Below, one piece after another: positions 1 to 5,429 of a stretch of DNA of 10,738 bases. Source of the stretch: Candidatus Faecalibacterium faecipullorum. Lineage in GTDB: Bacteria > Bacillota > Clostridia > Oscillospirales > Ruminococcaceae. A program made the translations under genes and the position numbers. The notes beneath the pieces were generated by a model that was not told the DNA's origin, did no database searches, and saw nothing but the letters and a program-made list of their open reading frames with translations. Every line of letters begins with the position of its first letter. Position 1 is the first letter of the stretch. The stretch is from positions 1 through 10,738 of the forward strand of contig DWXX01000143.1 in NCBI GenBank assembly GCA_019118985.1, written 5' to 3'.

Positions 1-2
1 AA

Positions 3-140
3 AACGGGTGGTCCTGCTCTTTCAACGGTGATGACGAAGCCGTCATCAATGGAAAAGTCTATGAAATTTACCGCGGCTACGAAAGCGGTAGCCGCGGGAA
101 TTATGGCATCAAATGCAGGGAAAAAGAGGTCGAAAGATGA
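3..140 (+). CDS. C-terminal fragment of an unrecognised protein (runs off left edge)
   Basis: An open frame enters from the left edge and stops at TGA 138-140, giving about 45 residues. It contains the stretches CSFNGDDEAVINGKVYEIYR and GYESGSRGNYGIKC, a natural-looking mix of acidic, aromatic and glycine residues. The competing frame over the same bases gives low-complexity Ala/Lys/Ser-rich sequence, which is why this frame is preferred. I do not recognise the family. Its stop overlaps the point where a truncated VOC-family gene begins in another frame, so the two look joined by recombination. Given the adjacent conjugative-element-like pieces, it may be the tail of a mobile-element protein; that is inference. 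Confidence 0.4.
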   Translation, partial: NGWSCSFNGDDEAVINGKVYEIYRGYESGSRGNYGIKCREKEVER

Positions 141-378
141 CTTTGATAAATTTGCCGAAAATCTGAAAACGTGTGAAGTCGAATACATCCATCCTGTTAT
201 CGAACATACATGGGGACAGCGTGTTGTTCGCTTTTACGACCCAGATAAGCACATCATTGAAGTTGGCGAAAACATGAAAGCTGTATGTAAACGTTTCTTA
301 GACTGCGGGATGACACCCGAACAGGTTGCAGAACGCATGAACGTACCCATAAAATTTATAAATGTCTGTATGCGATAA
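136..378 (+). pseudogene. 5'-truncated VOC-family (glyoxalase/bleomycin-resistance fold) gene
   Basis: From about codon 136 the frame reads DDFDKF, then GQRVVRFYDPDKHIIEVGE and GMTPEQVAERMNVP, ending at TAA 376-378. The RFYDPDKHIIEVGE segment is the typical closing beta-strand of a VOC domain, with its Glu the likely metal ligand (family knowledge). About 80 residues remain of a family that is usually 120-150 long, so the first half including the first beta-alpha-beta-beta-beta module is missing. The frame is open further upstream, with an ATG at 28, but residues from there to 135 are low complexity, show no VOC similarity and overlap the better-looking frame ending at 140. No ribosome binding site was found at the junction. 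It is most likely a non-functional remnant cut by recombination. Confidence 0.7.
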
Positions 379-473
379 AGAAGTCATCTGTCTGCCCATT
401 TGTTCTTATAAACCGATAATTTGAACTTTCTGACATTCAAAGCAGTGTCGGCCGGACATCAATGCGGCCATCC

Positions 474-510
474 AGCGGGAAACCACAAACTGTTTCCTGC
501 TTTCTTTTTG
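474..510 (+). terminator. Rho-independent terminator
   Basis: A 10-bp stem (474-483 with 492-501, one G-T pair) has an 8-base loop and is followed by TTCTTTTTG. It is about 95 bases after the VOC remnant and could have served that gene or a lost gene. The surrounding 379-576 contains no credible coding sequence. Confidence 0.7.
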
Positions 511-576
511 TGTTGACACCAGTTCCAAGTGCCGCTCTACACTCATGTTACAAGACGTTCAAGGTTGAGATAGACC

Positions 577-843
577 TTGCCACCGCACAGCAGAACCTGG
601 AGGTCCTACGCCAAGTGGTGCGCCGACAATCTGGAAACGCCGTTCACACAAAAGAAGTTCAGTCAGTATCTTTTCAAGAACGCCGAACGGTACGGCATCC
701 GCTTTTCAATGCGCATCGAGGGCGGCTTCCGGGGCAATCGGGGCGCGTATTTCTGTATTCCGCACAGAAAAAATTGGGAGGCTGGCTCTGGAGCAAAGCA
801 GAGCCGGCCTCTCTCATTCCACACTTGGGGCTTTGCAAGCTGA
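577..843 (+). pseudogene. Gene fragment, possibly C-terminal end of a phage/plasmid primase
   Basis: The frame reads SYAKWCADNLETPFTQKKFS, then YLFKNAERYGIRF and GGFRGNRGAYF. The pattern of an aromatic-rich Y-x-x-W-C start, a polar helix, a 'KKFSQYL' helix and a final basic G-[FW]-R-G strand resembles the small winged-helix tail of phage/plasmid primase-helicases; this is a tentative call. The only starts are TTG 577 and internal codons, with no good ribosome binding site and an in-frame stop at 571. The usual several-hundred-residue primase body is absent. After about 770 the frame reads straight through the hairpin at 778-811, so the native stop also seems lost. Best read as debris of a mobile element; it may be unrelated to primase. 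Confidence 0.4.
778..811 (+). terminator. Strong hairpin, probable terminator of the fragment upstream
   Basis: A 13-bp stem (778-790 with 799-811, one G-T pair) has loop GAGCAAAG. It is followed by TCTCATTCC, a weak T-tract, so termination is likely but not certain. Confidence 0.5.
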
Positions 844-886
844 ATCCCCCCATGAGCCAGGCGGTGGACCGGAACAGGAGGTGGAC

Positions 887-1228
887 TTGAACAAAAAGAA
901 AAAAGTCGTCAATACTTCGATCTATCCCGATGAGGTCATCGAGCGTCTGGCGCGGTGCTTCTATCCTGCCATTCTGGAGTGTTTCAACAGTGAGGAAGGC
1001 CAGCGGGCCTTCGCCGCCTGGCAGGCAGAACAGGCCAGCCCCACAGCCAAAGAAAAGCAGGACGTTCCCACCGGGGAACGCCCTGCTTTACATAGCGACT
1101 GTCAACGGCTTTTTTCAGACAAGGCGCACCTTTCGGGGTGCGCCTTTCTTTTGTCCTCCGGTTCAAGCCGTCACTGCCTGCCCCGCCCGGCCTTCTGGTA
1201 CAGTTTCGGACAGGGGACAGCCCCCTGA
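887..1228 (+). CDS. Small protein of conjugative-element type, with an aberrant C-terminal extension
   Basis: Start TTG 887 is chosen because AGGAGG lies at 876-881, five bases upstream. The first ~50 residues include NTSIYPDEVIERLARCFYPA and FNSEEGQRAFAAWQAEQ. They resemble a small (about 55-70 residue) uncharacterised protein that commonly sits near the recombinase gene of clostridial integrative elements (recalled family pattern, not searched). Here the frame does not stop after the AWQAEQ helix but continues for some 60 residues through two hairpins (1057-1086 and 1121-1146). The extension is Cys/Ser/Pro-rich and looks non-coding. The normal stop has therefore probably been lost, and the gene is a decaying remnant or makes a tailed protein. 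No recombinase gene follows; a tRNA gene does. Confidence 0.5.
   Translation: MNKKKKVVNTSIYPDEVIERLARCFYPAILECFNSEEGQRAFAAWQAEQASPTAKEKQDVPTGERPALHSDCQRLFSDKAHLSGCAFLLSSGSSRHCLPRPAFWYSFGQGTAP
1057..1086 (+). terminator. Inverted repeat within the tail of the small ORF
   Basis: GCAGGACGTTCCC pairs with GGGAACGCCCTGC across a short loop, with one mismatch, and TTTA follows. It resembles a terminator that once lay after the small gene's true stop and is now inside its open frame. Confidence 0.4.
1121..1153 (+). terminator. Rho-independent terminator
   Basis: A perfect 10-bp stem, AAGGCGCACC (1121-1130) with GGTGCGCCTT (1137-1146), has loop TTTCGG and is followed by TCTTTTG. It closes the low-GC mobile-remnant segment on the plus strand. 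The stretch 1154-1240 after it contains no feature I can support. Confidence 0.75.
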
Positions 1229-1250
1229 TTCAACTCCCCGAAGAAAACGA

Positions 1251-1292
1251 AAAATCCGAACCCTTCTCCTATTGGAAAAAAGTTCGGATTTT
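1251..1292 (-). terminator. Terminator of tRNA-Leu
   Basis: Read on the minus strand, AAAATCCGAA pairs perfectly with TTCGGATTTT, and the inner bases continue the helix with A-U, G-C and G-U pairs to about 19 bp around loop AATA. The right arm runs into TTTTTCGTTTTC. It begins eight bases after the encoded CCA end of the tRNA, so it is the expected tRNA terminator. Confidence 0.85.
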
Positions 1293-1299
1293 GTACTTG

Positions 1300-1386
1300 T
1301 GGTGCGGATAAGAGGACTTGAACCTCCACCGAGTTGCCCCGATTAGAACCTGAATCTAACGCGTCTGCCAATTCCGCCATATCCGC
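1300..1386 (-). tRNA. tRNA-Leu, anticodon CAG
   Basis: The reverse complement folds as a class II tRNA of 87 bases. The acceptor arm GCGGATA (1380-1386) pairs perfectly with TATCCGC (1304-1310), followed by discriminator A and a genome-encoded CCA (1300-1302). The anticodon stem TTAGA/TCTAA encloses loop TTCAGGT with anticodon CAG, which reads CUG leucine codons. The D-arm contains GGCGGAATTGGCAGACGCG, and there is a long variable arm typical of leucine tRNAs. The T-arm stem GGAGG/CCTCT carries loop TTCAAGT. CUG is abundant in the GC-rich genes of this window. The 3' end faces the mobile-element debris at 1-1160, which fits use of this tRNA as an integration site. Confidence 0.97.
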
Positions 1387-1420
1387 TTATGTTGTTTGTC
1401 GGTCGCCCGGAACGTTTGCT

Positions 1421-1449
1421 ATTATAGCGCAAACGCGGGCGGATGTCAA
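1421..1449 (-). promoter_or_regulatory. Consensus sigma-A promoter of tRNA-Leu
   Basis: On the minus strand TTGACA (1444-1449) and TATAAT (1421-1426) are both perfect consensus hexamers separated by exactly 17 bases. The predicted start lies about 25-30 bases before the mature tRNA 5' end, as expected for a stable RNA promoter. Confidence 0.92.
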
Positions 1450-1518
1450 GGGGTGGCGGCACAGTTTTTTTGCACAAATGTTCGGGCGGATTTTGCTGCA
1501 CTCTGCGCGGCGCAAATA

Positions 1519-1527
1519 TGGTACAAT
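1519..1527 (+). promoter_or_regulatory. Extended -10 promoter of the DUF3592/trigger-factor-like unit
   Basis: TGGTACAAT forms an extended -10 (TGn plus TACAAT at 1522-1527). No good -35 lies 17 bases upstream, as is usual for extended -10 promoters. The predicted start near 1534 gives a leader of about 30 bases before the TTG start at 1564. Confidence 0.6.
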
Positions 1528-1563
1528 AACCCCGTATCATCCATCATGGAAGGAGAAGCTGCT

Positions 1564-1944
1564 TTGTTCAATGTCGTATTGTTCGCCGCCGGCGCGCTGG
1601 TGATGCTGGCGGCGGCCCTGCACGCCACCCGCGCCCGCCGCGCCCTGATGACCCGGGGGGTCAAGGTCAAGGCCCGGGTGGCCGGCACCGTCCATACCCG
1701 GGACGGCGTGTCCCTCGCGCTGGAGTTCGTCACCCCCGCCGGCTCGACCCGGCGGCTGCCCTATCCGCTGCCCCGCAAGGCCAAAGGCTTCGAGCAGGGC
1801 AGCGAGGTCACCCTCTACTACGACCCCGACCGCCCCGACAAGCTGTTCGTCGAGGGGGACCGCGCCATGCTGGGGGCCGAGCTGGTCTATTACCTGCTGG
1901 CGGCCATGCTGGCGGTGCTGGCCGTCGTCATGCTGGCGCTGTGA
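1564..1944 (+). CDS. DUF3592-like small membrane protein
   Basis: About 126 residues. Start TTG 1564 is chosen because AAGGAG lies eight bases upstream (1550-1555); an in-frame ATG at 1546 lacks a ribosome binding site and would sit almost at the transcript start. An N-terminal membrane helix (residues ~3-20, VVLFAAGALVMLAAAL) is followed by a short beta-rich domain containing GVKVKARVAGT, LEFVTPAGSTRRLPYP and GSEVTLYYDPDRPDKLFVEG. A C-terminal membrane helix (YYLLAAMLAVLAVVMLAL) ends the protein. The VxVxYDPxxPxxxxxE pattern between two helices is typical of DUF3592 proteins, whose function is unknown. It lies 15 bases before the trigger-factor-like gene, so the two are co-transcribed; whether they work together is unknown. 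Confidence 0.75.
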   Translation: MFNVVLFAAGALVMLAAALHATRARRALMTRGVKVKARVAGTVHTRDGVSLALEFVTPAGSTRRLPYPLPRKAKGFEQGSEVTLYYDPDRPDKLFVEGDRAMLGAELVYYLLAAMLAVLAVVMLAL

Positions 1945-1959
1945 GAGGAGGGGGCTGCC

Positions 1960-2937
1960 ATGGTACTTGAACATCTGATGCAGGGCGAGCCCGGCGCGTG
2001 GAAGGTGGTCTTCCGCGCCGACGCCGATGAGCTGGCCCGCGCCCTTGCGGCCGCACCGCCTGCGCCGGCAGGCCGGAGTGAGCCCCCAAGCGAAGAGGAC
2101 GCCCTGGCCGACGCGGTCAACCGCGCCATCCTGGCCCCCGACGGTTTTGACCCCGTCTGGCGGCAGGCGGTGGAGCAGGCCGGCCTCGAGGTGCTGACCG
2201 ACCCCGACTTCCGCCTGACGGCCCTCAACCGGGCCGAGGGCTTCCGGGCCGAGGCGGTCTTTTACGCCCTGCCGCCGCTGACGCTGGGGCGGTACACCGG
2301 CTTTACCCAGGCCGTCGAGCCGCGGCCCATCCGCCGCCTGGCCATCGAGCTGGAGATCAACCAGCGCCACGGCGACGAGGAGCGGGCCGCCGCCCCCGCC
2401 GGCAAGGCCGAGCTCCGCCGCCGGGTGGCCGCCGAGCTCTACCGCAAACGCTGCCAGCAGGCCGAAGTCCTCGCCCGCCGCAAGCTGATCCTGCAGCTGG
2501 GGGACGAGGTGTCCGGCCCGCTGCCCCGGCAGCTGGTGGGGGAGAACTACTTCGCCGAACAGCGGCGGTTCCACCTCAGCCTGCAGGCGCAGGGGGTCAG
2601 CTTCGACCAGTTTTTGCAGGTGCGGGGCCAGACGGTGGAGCAGTTCCGCGCCGAGATGCACGCCGAGGCCGAGCGCAAACTGCGCAGCCGTCTGGGCCTT
2701 TTGCTGGTGGCCGACAAAGAAGCCCTCTGGCCCGATGACGCCGCGGTGGACGCCGCCCTCGCCGCCTGGGACGAGCGGCGGGACGGGGCGCCCACCTTTC
2801 CCGCCAACGACCGGCGCAAAGCCCGGCAGAAGCTGGCCAGCGCGCGGGCCGAGGAATACATCCTCGCCCATTCCACCCTGCTGCCCCCGCCGGCAGAGCC
2901 TGTCGTCACCGAGGGGGTGCCCCCGGTCAGGCCGTAA
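1960..2937 (+). CDS. Reduced trigger-factor-like protein lacking the PPIase domain
   Basis: 325 residues. ATG 1960 follows GAGGAGGGGG at about seven bases. Residues ~45-120 (LADAVNRAIL, VEQAGLEVLTDPDFRL, TLGRYTGFTQAVE) follow the second half of a trigger-factor ribosome-binding domain ending in the usual 'LGDYKG'-type strand. Residues ~145-310 resemble the helical C-terminal chaperone domain, with RKLILQLGDEVSGPLPRQLV, LLLVADKEALWPDD and EEYILAHSTL. The FKBP-type PPIase domain normally between them is absent, which explains the length against the family's ~430. The GFRxGKxP ribosome-docking loop is also missing, replaced by a Pro/Ala-rich stretch at ~31-45. It could be a second, non-ribosomal chaperone or a SurA-like relative; a full trigger factor probably exists elsewhere in the genome. 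Its partner upstream is a membrane protein. Confidence 0.7.
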   Translation: MVLEHLMQGEPGAWKVVFRADADELARALAAAPPAPAGRSEPPSEEDALADAVNRAILAPDGFDPVWRQAVEQAGLEVLTDPDFRLTALNRAEGFRAEAVFYALPPLTLGRYTGFTQAVEPRPIRRLAIELEINQRHGDEERAAAPAGKAELRRRVAAELYRKRCQQAEVLARRKLILQLGDEVSGPLPRQLVGENYFAEQRRFHLSLQAQGVSFDQFLQVRGQTVEQFRAEMHAEAERKLRSRLGLLLVADKEALWPDDAAVDAALAAWDERRDGAPTFPANDRRKARQKLASARAEEYILAHSTLLPPPAEPVVTEGVPPVRP

Positions 2938-2962
2938 CAGCGCCGCAACAGTACAGAACAAG

Positions 2963-3007
2963 GCCCGCCCGGCCCTCTCGCAGCAGAGGGGCCCGGGCGG
3001 GCTTTTT
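2963..3007 (+). terminator. Rho-independent terminator after the trigger-factor-like gene
   Basis: GCCCGCCCGG (2963-2972) pairs perfectly with CCGGGCGGGC (2993-3002), with further CCTCT/AGAGG pairing inside, followed by TTTTT. It lies between convergent genes; on the minus strand it is followed by CTTGTTCTG, so it may also weakly end the flavin reductase operon. Confidence 0.9.
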
Positions 3008-3010
3008 GCA

Positions 3011-3583
3011 TCACGGTTTGCGGCGCTTCTTTTTGACCGACCAGCCGAAGGTGCCCAGCCGCCGCCCCAGCGCGCGGTACTCCCCGTGGCTGTAGGCGAT
3101 CAGCCCCGCTTTGTCCAGGCAGAGGCGGCCCTTCTCGTCCAGCAGGGCCTCGTCCACAAGGCAGCCCGTCACCTCGGCCAGGAACAGCTCGTGGCTGCCC
3201 AGGGGCAGGGTCTGGGCCACCCGGCACTCGAGGGTCAGGGGGCTTTCGGCCAGGGTGGGGCAGCCGGGGTTGGCCGCGCCGGGCTCGGCATGCAGGCCAA
3301 GGGCGGCGAATTTGTCCACCTCACGCCCGCTCTTGACCCCGCACCAGTCGACGGCGCGGGCCAGCGCCTCGGTGGGCAGGTTGACGGCGAACAGCCCGCT
3401 TGCCTTGATCAGGCCGTAGCTGTACCGCTCGGGCCGGATGCTGACCGACACCATGGCGGGGTGGGTGCAGACGGTGCCGCACCAGCCCACCGTGATCAGG
3501 TTGGGCCGCTCCATGCTCCCGCAGGAGACCAGCACCGGCGGCACCGGGTTCAAAAGGGCGGCGCCCTTCCAGCTCTGTTTCAT
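3011..3583 (-). CDS. Flavin reductase-like FMN-binding protein (flavoredoxin type)
   Basis: 190 residues. The sequence fits the flavin reductase-like split-barrel family: an N-terminal PVPPVLVSCG strand, then NLITVGWCGTVCTHPAMVSV, SIRPERYSYGLIKASGLFAV and NLPTEALARAVDWCGVKSGR, the FMN-binding half. An HELFLAEVTGCLVDE strand and a basic C-terminus (KKKRRKP) follow. Proteins of this clostridial subgroup bind FMN and are thought to move electrons in the cytoplasm; the partner is not evident here. Start ATG 3583 overlaps the stop of the glycosyltransferase gene as ATGA, with GGAAG as a ribosome binding site inside that gene, so translation is probably coupled. It is the last gene of the minus-strand group and ends near the hairpin at 2963-3007. 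Confidence 0.85.
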   Translation of the reverse strand: MKQSWKGAALLNPVPPVLVSCGSMERPNLITVGWCGTVCTHPAMVSVSIRPERYSYGLIKASGLFAVNLPTEALARAVDWCGVKSGREVDKFAALGLHAEPGAANPGCPTLAESPLTLECRVAQTLPLGSHELFLAEVTGCLVDEALLDEKGRLCLDKAGLIAYSHGEYRALGRRLGTFGWSVKKKRRKP

Positions 3584-4563
3584 CCGTGATACTTCCTTTC
3601 ATAGGGGGCCCAGGTGCGCTCGCTGATGATGTAGCGGGGGCGGTGCTTGGACTCCATGTAGATCTTGCCGATGTATTCGCCGATCACCCCCAGGCAGACC
3701 AGCTGGATGCCCCCCATCAGGCAGACGATGCAGACGGTGCTGGCCCAGCCGGCCACCGTGCTGCCCAGCAGCGCCGCCACCACTGCCCACAGCACCCCGA
3801 TGAAGCTCAGCACGCTGAACACCAGCCCCAGCCCGGTGATCAGCCGGATGGGCTTGTTGGACAGGCTGGTGATGCCGTCAAAGGCGAGGCCCAGCATCTT
3901 GGACAGGGGGTAGTGGCTCTCGCCGGCCAGCCGCTCGTGCCGCTCGTAGGCGACGGTGGCGCTGGGGTAGCCCACCAGGGGCACCAGCCCCCGCAAAAAG
4001 AGGTTGACCTCGTGGTAATCGGCGAAGGCGTCCAGCACCCGGCTGCTGATCAGCCGGTAGTCGGCGTGGTTGAAGACGATGTCCGCCCCCAGCAGGTTCA
4101 TCAGGTGGTAAAAGCCCTCGGCGGTGAACCGCTTGAAGAAGGTGTCGGTGTCCCGGCGGCTGCGCACCCCGTAGACCACCTCGGCCCCGTCGAGGTACTT
4201 TTGAACCATCTCGTCCATGGCGCGGATGTCATCCTGGCCGTCGCAGTCGATGGAGATGGTCAGGTCGGCGCCGTTGTCCCGCGCCTCCATCAGGCCGGCC
4301 AGCACCGCCGCCTGGTGGCCGCGGTTGCGGCTCTGGCTGATGCCGATGTAGTGCGCGTCGGCTTTGGCGAAGTCGCAGATCAGCTGCCAGGTGGCGTCCC
4401 GGCTGCCATCGTTGACAAAGCAGACCCGGCTTCGATCGCTGACAAGGCCGGCGGCGGTCAGGCGCCCGATCTCGGCAAGGAAGATGGGCGCGGTGATGGG
4501 CAGCACCTCCTGCTCGTTGTAGCAGGGGACGACGATCCACAAAATGGGCTTTGCAGGCATCAT
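3580..4563 (-). CDS. Membrane-anchored GT2 glycosyltransferase (GtrB/DPM1 type)
   Basis: 327 residues, the usual length for this group. The GT-A domain starts with WIVVPCYNEQE (residues ~9-19), continues through VNDGSRDAT (~50-58), and has the metal-binding DxD as D106-C-D108 in SIDCDGQDD. RHERLAGESHYPL (~208-220) is the late conserved motif of polyisoprenyl-phosphate glycosyltransferases. Two membrane helices follow (~241-265 and ~274-297), then a GEYIGKIYMESKHRPRYII tail. Such enzymes transfer a sugar from a nucleotide donor to a lipid carrier on the cytoplasmic face of the membrane for later cell-surface modification. No flippase or second transferase is adjacent. ATG 4563 is six bases after AAGGAG; a second ATG follows directly. 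It lies about 55 bases after the Crp/Fnr gene and overlaps the flavin protein gene. Confidence 0.92.
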   Translation of the reverse strand: MMPAKPILWIVVPCYNEQEVLPITAPIFLAEIGRLTAAGLVSDRSRVCFVNDGSRDATWQLICDFAKADAHYIGISQSRNRGHQAAVLAGLMEARDNGADLTISIDCDGQDDIRAMDEMVQKYLDGAEVVYGVRSRRDTDTFFKRFTAEGFYHLMNLLGADIVFNHADYRLISSRVLDAFADYHEVNLFLRGLVPLVGYPSATVAYERHERLAGESHYPLSKMLGLAFDGITSLSNKPIRLITGLGLVFSVLSFIGVLWAVVAALLGSTVAGWASTVCIVCLMGGIQLVCLGVIGEYIGKIYMESKHRPRYIISERTWAPYERKYHG

Positions 4564-4580
4564 AAAAATCTCCTTACATC

Positions 4581-4620
4581 TCAGGCTCCCACGCGTGCGG
4601 GGGAGCTGACTGAGGGGGCT
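4581..4620 (-). repeat. Short palindromic intergenic repeat, copy 1 (shortened)
   Basis: On the minus strand the bases start CCCCCTCAGTCAGC and continue TCCCC, then GCACGCG, then GGGAGCCTG. They match the repeat at 8728-8786 except that the internal GTCAGC hairpin arm is missing. GCTCCC and GGGAGC form a stem. The repeat overlaps the stop codon of the Crp/Fnr gene and fills the gap to the glycosyltransferase gene. It lacks a T-tract, so it need not stop transcription between the two genes. Confidence 0.55.
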
Positions 4621-5293
4621 ACTGTGTGAGTTTGCGCAGCGCGTCGGGGTCCAGCAGCTTGAAGCTGCTGCGGTAGGTGTCGATCAGGCCCTCGCGCTGC
4701 ATCCGGCCCAGCTCCCGGCTGAGGGCGCTGCGGTCGCAGTTGAGGTAGCCTGCCAGCTGGCTGCGGGTCAGCGGGATGCGGAAGGTGTTCTGCCCCGCCC
4801 GCTCGGCCTCGGCCAGCAGGTAACTGGCCGCCTTGGCCCGGAGGCTGTGCAGCAAAAGCAGGTCCACCCGCCGCGCCAGCAGGAAGTACTTGTCGCTGAT
4901 GGTCCGCACCAGGTTCTGCAGCACCTGCTGCCCGGCCGGCCCCTCGGGCTGCAAAAGCCGCTGGTAGGGGATGAGCAGCACCTCGCAGTTCTCGCAGGCG
5001 GTCACCGTCACCGGGCTGGACAGGCTCGACCCGCCCAGCACATCCCCAAAGACGCCCCCCGGGCCCATCCGGGTGATGGGCAGGGCCCGGCCGTCGGGGG
5101 CAAGGCGGGCCGCCTCGATGTGGCCGGCCAGCACCACCCCCACGCTGCGGTTTGGGGCGCCGGCCTGCACCAGCACCGCCCCCCGGGCATAGCTGCGCCG
5201 CGCCGCGCCCAGCCGGGCCAGCAGCCCGGCCAGCGCCTCGGCGCTCAGCCCGGTGAAGAGGGGGGTGGTTTGCAGCAGGGCGATCTCGTTCAT
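4619..5293 (-). CDS. Crp/Fnr-family transcriptional regulator
   Basis: About 224 residues, normal for the family. The N-terminal cyclic-nucleotide-binding-like barrel starts at LLQTTPLFTGLSAEALAGLL and includes VLVQAGAPNRSVGVVLAGHI and GPGGVFGDVLGG, followed by the long dimer helix. The C-terminal winged helix shows IPLTRSQLAGYLNCDRSALS and RELGRMQREGLI, the DNA-reading helix being DRSALSRELGRM. No N-terminal cysteine cluster of the oxygen-sensing Fnr type is seen, only C-E-N-C in the barrel, so the signal is unknown. ATG 5293 is used; an in-frame ATG at 5308 is equally possible and neither has a clear ribosome binding site. The gene is divergent from the ABC lipoprotein gene and heads the minus-strand group, suggesting it controls one or both. 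Confidence 0.9.
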   Translation of the reverse strand: MNEIALLQTTPLFTGLSAEALAGLLARLGAARRSYARGAVLVQAGAPNRSVGVVLAGHIEAARLAPDGRALPITRMGPGGVFGDVLGGSSLSSPVTVTACENCEVLLIPYQRLLQPEGPAGQQVLQNLVRTISDKYFLLARRVDLLLLHSLRAKAASYLLAEAERAGQNTFRIPLTRSQLAGYLNCDRSALSRELGRMQREGLIDTYRSSFKLLDPDALRKLTQ

Positions 5294-5331
5294 GGCAGAC
5301 ACAGGCATACGGGGTGGGGCGGGGGCGGTTT

Positions 5332-5345
5332 GTTGCCCCTGCAAC
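5332..5345. promoter_or_regulatory. Candidate Crp/Fnr-type operator
   Basis: GTTGC-CCCT-GCAAC is a perfect 5-4-5 inverted repeat, the same geometry as Fnr-type boxes (TTGAT-N4-ATCAA, known). Its centre, 5338.5, is about 41.5 bases before the predicted start of the divergent lipoprotein transcript (class II activator position). It falls about 16 bases after the predicted start of the regulator's own transcript (a repressing position). Start sites are estimated from -10 boxes only. Confidence 0.5.
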
Positions 5346-5373
5346 GGTAATTTCCCCTCTATTATAGTAGAAT
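5345..5373 (+). promoter_or_regulatory. Promoter of the ABC lipoprotein gene, weak -35
   Basis: TAGAAT (5368-5373) matches five of six -10 bases and lies back-to-back with the minus-strand TATAAT. The hexamer 17 bases upstream, CGGTAA (5345-5350), is a poor -35 and touches the candidate operator, as in activator-dependent promoters. The leader to the start codon is about 50 bases. Confidence 0.5.
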
Positions 5374-5389
5374 AGCCCCGGCAAAGCAA
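5361..5389 (-). promoter_or_regulatory. Promoter of the Crp/Fnr gene
   Basis: On the minus strand TTGCTT (5384-5389), 17 bases, then a perfect TATAAT (5361-5366). The predicted start near 5354 leaves a 45-60 base leader that contains the 5-4-5 inverted repeat. Confidence 0.7.
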
Positions 5390-5429
5390 ATGTTTTGTAC
5401 AAATTCCATCCAAAAGAAGGTATCTGCTT

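Noticed and set aside
513..541. TTGACA with a possible -10 (TCTACA) 17 bases downstream
   Set aside because: The -35 is perfect but the -10 is poor and no intact gene follows; the TTGACA lies within decayed sequence.
1537..2961. Long minus-strand open frame antisense to the DUF3592-like and trigger-factor-like genes
   Set aside because: Gly/Gln/His-rich without motifs; the plus strand has promoter, ribosome binding sites and a terminator.
5394..5403. TTTGTACAAA palindrome in the leader of the lipoprotein gene
   Set aside because: Only 10 bp, and no position or partner copy supports an operator role; the 5-4-5 repeat at 5332-5345 is the better candidate.
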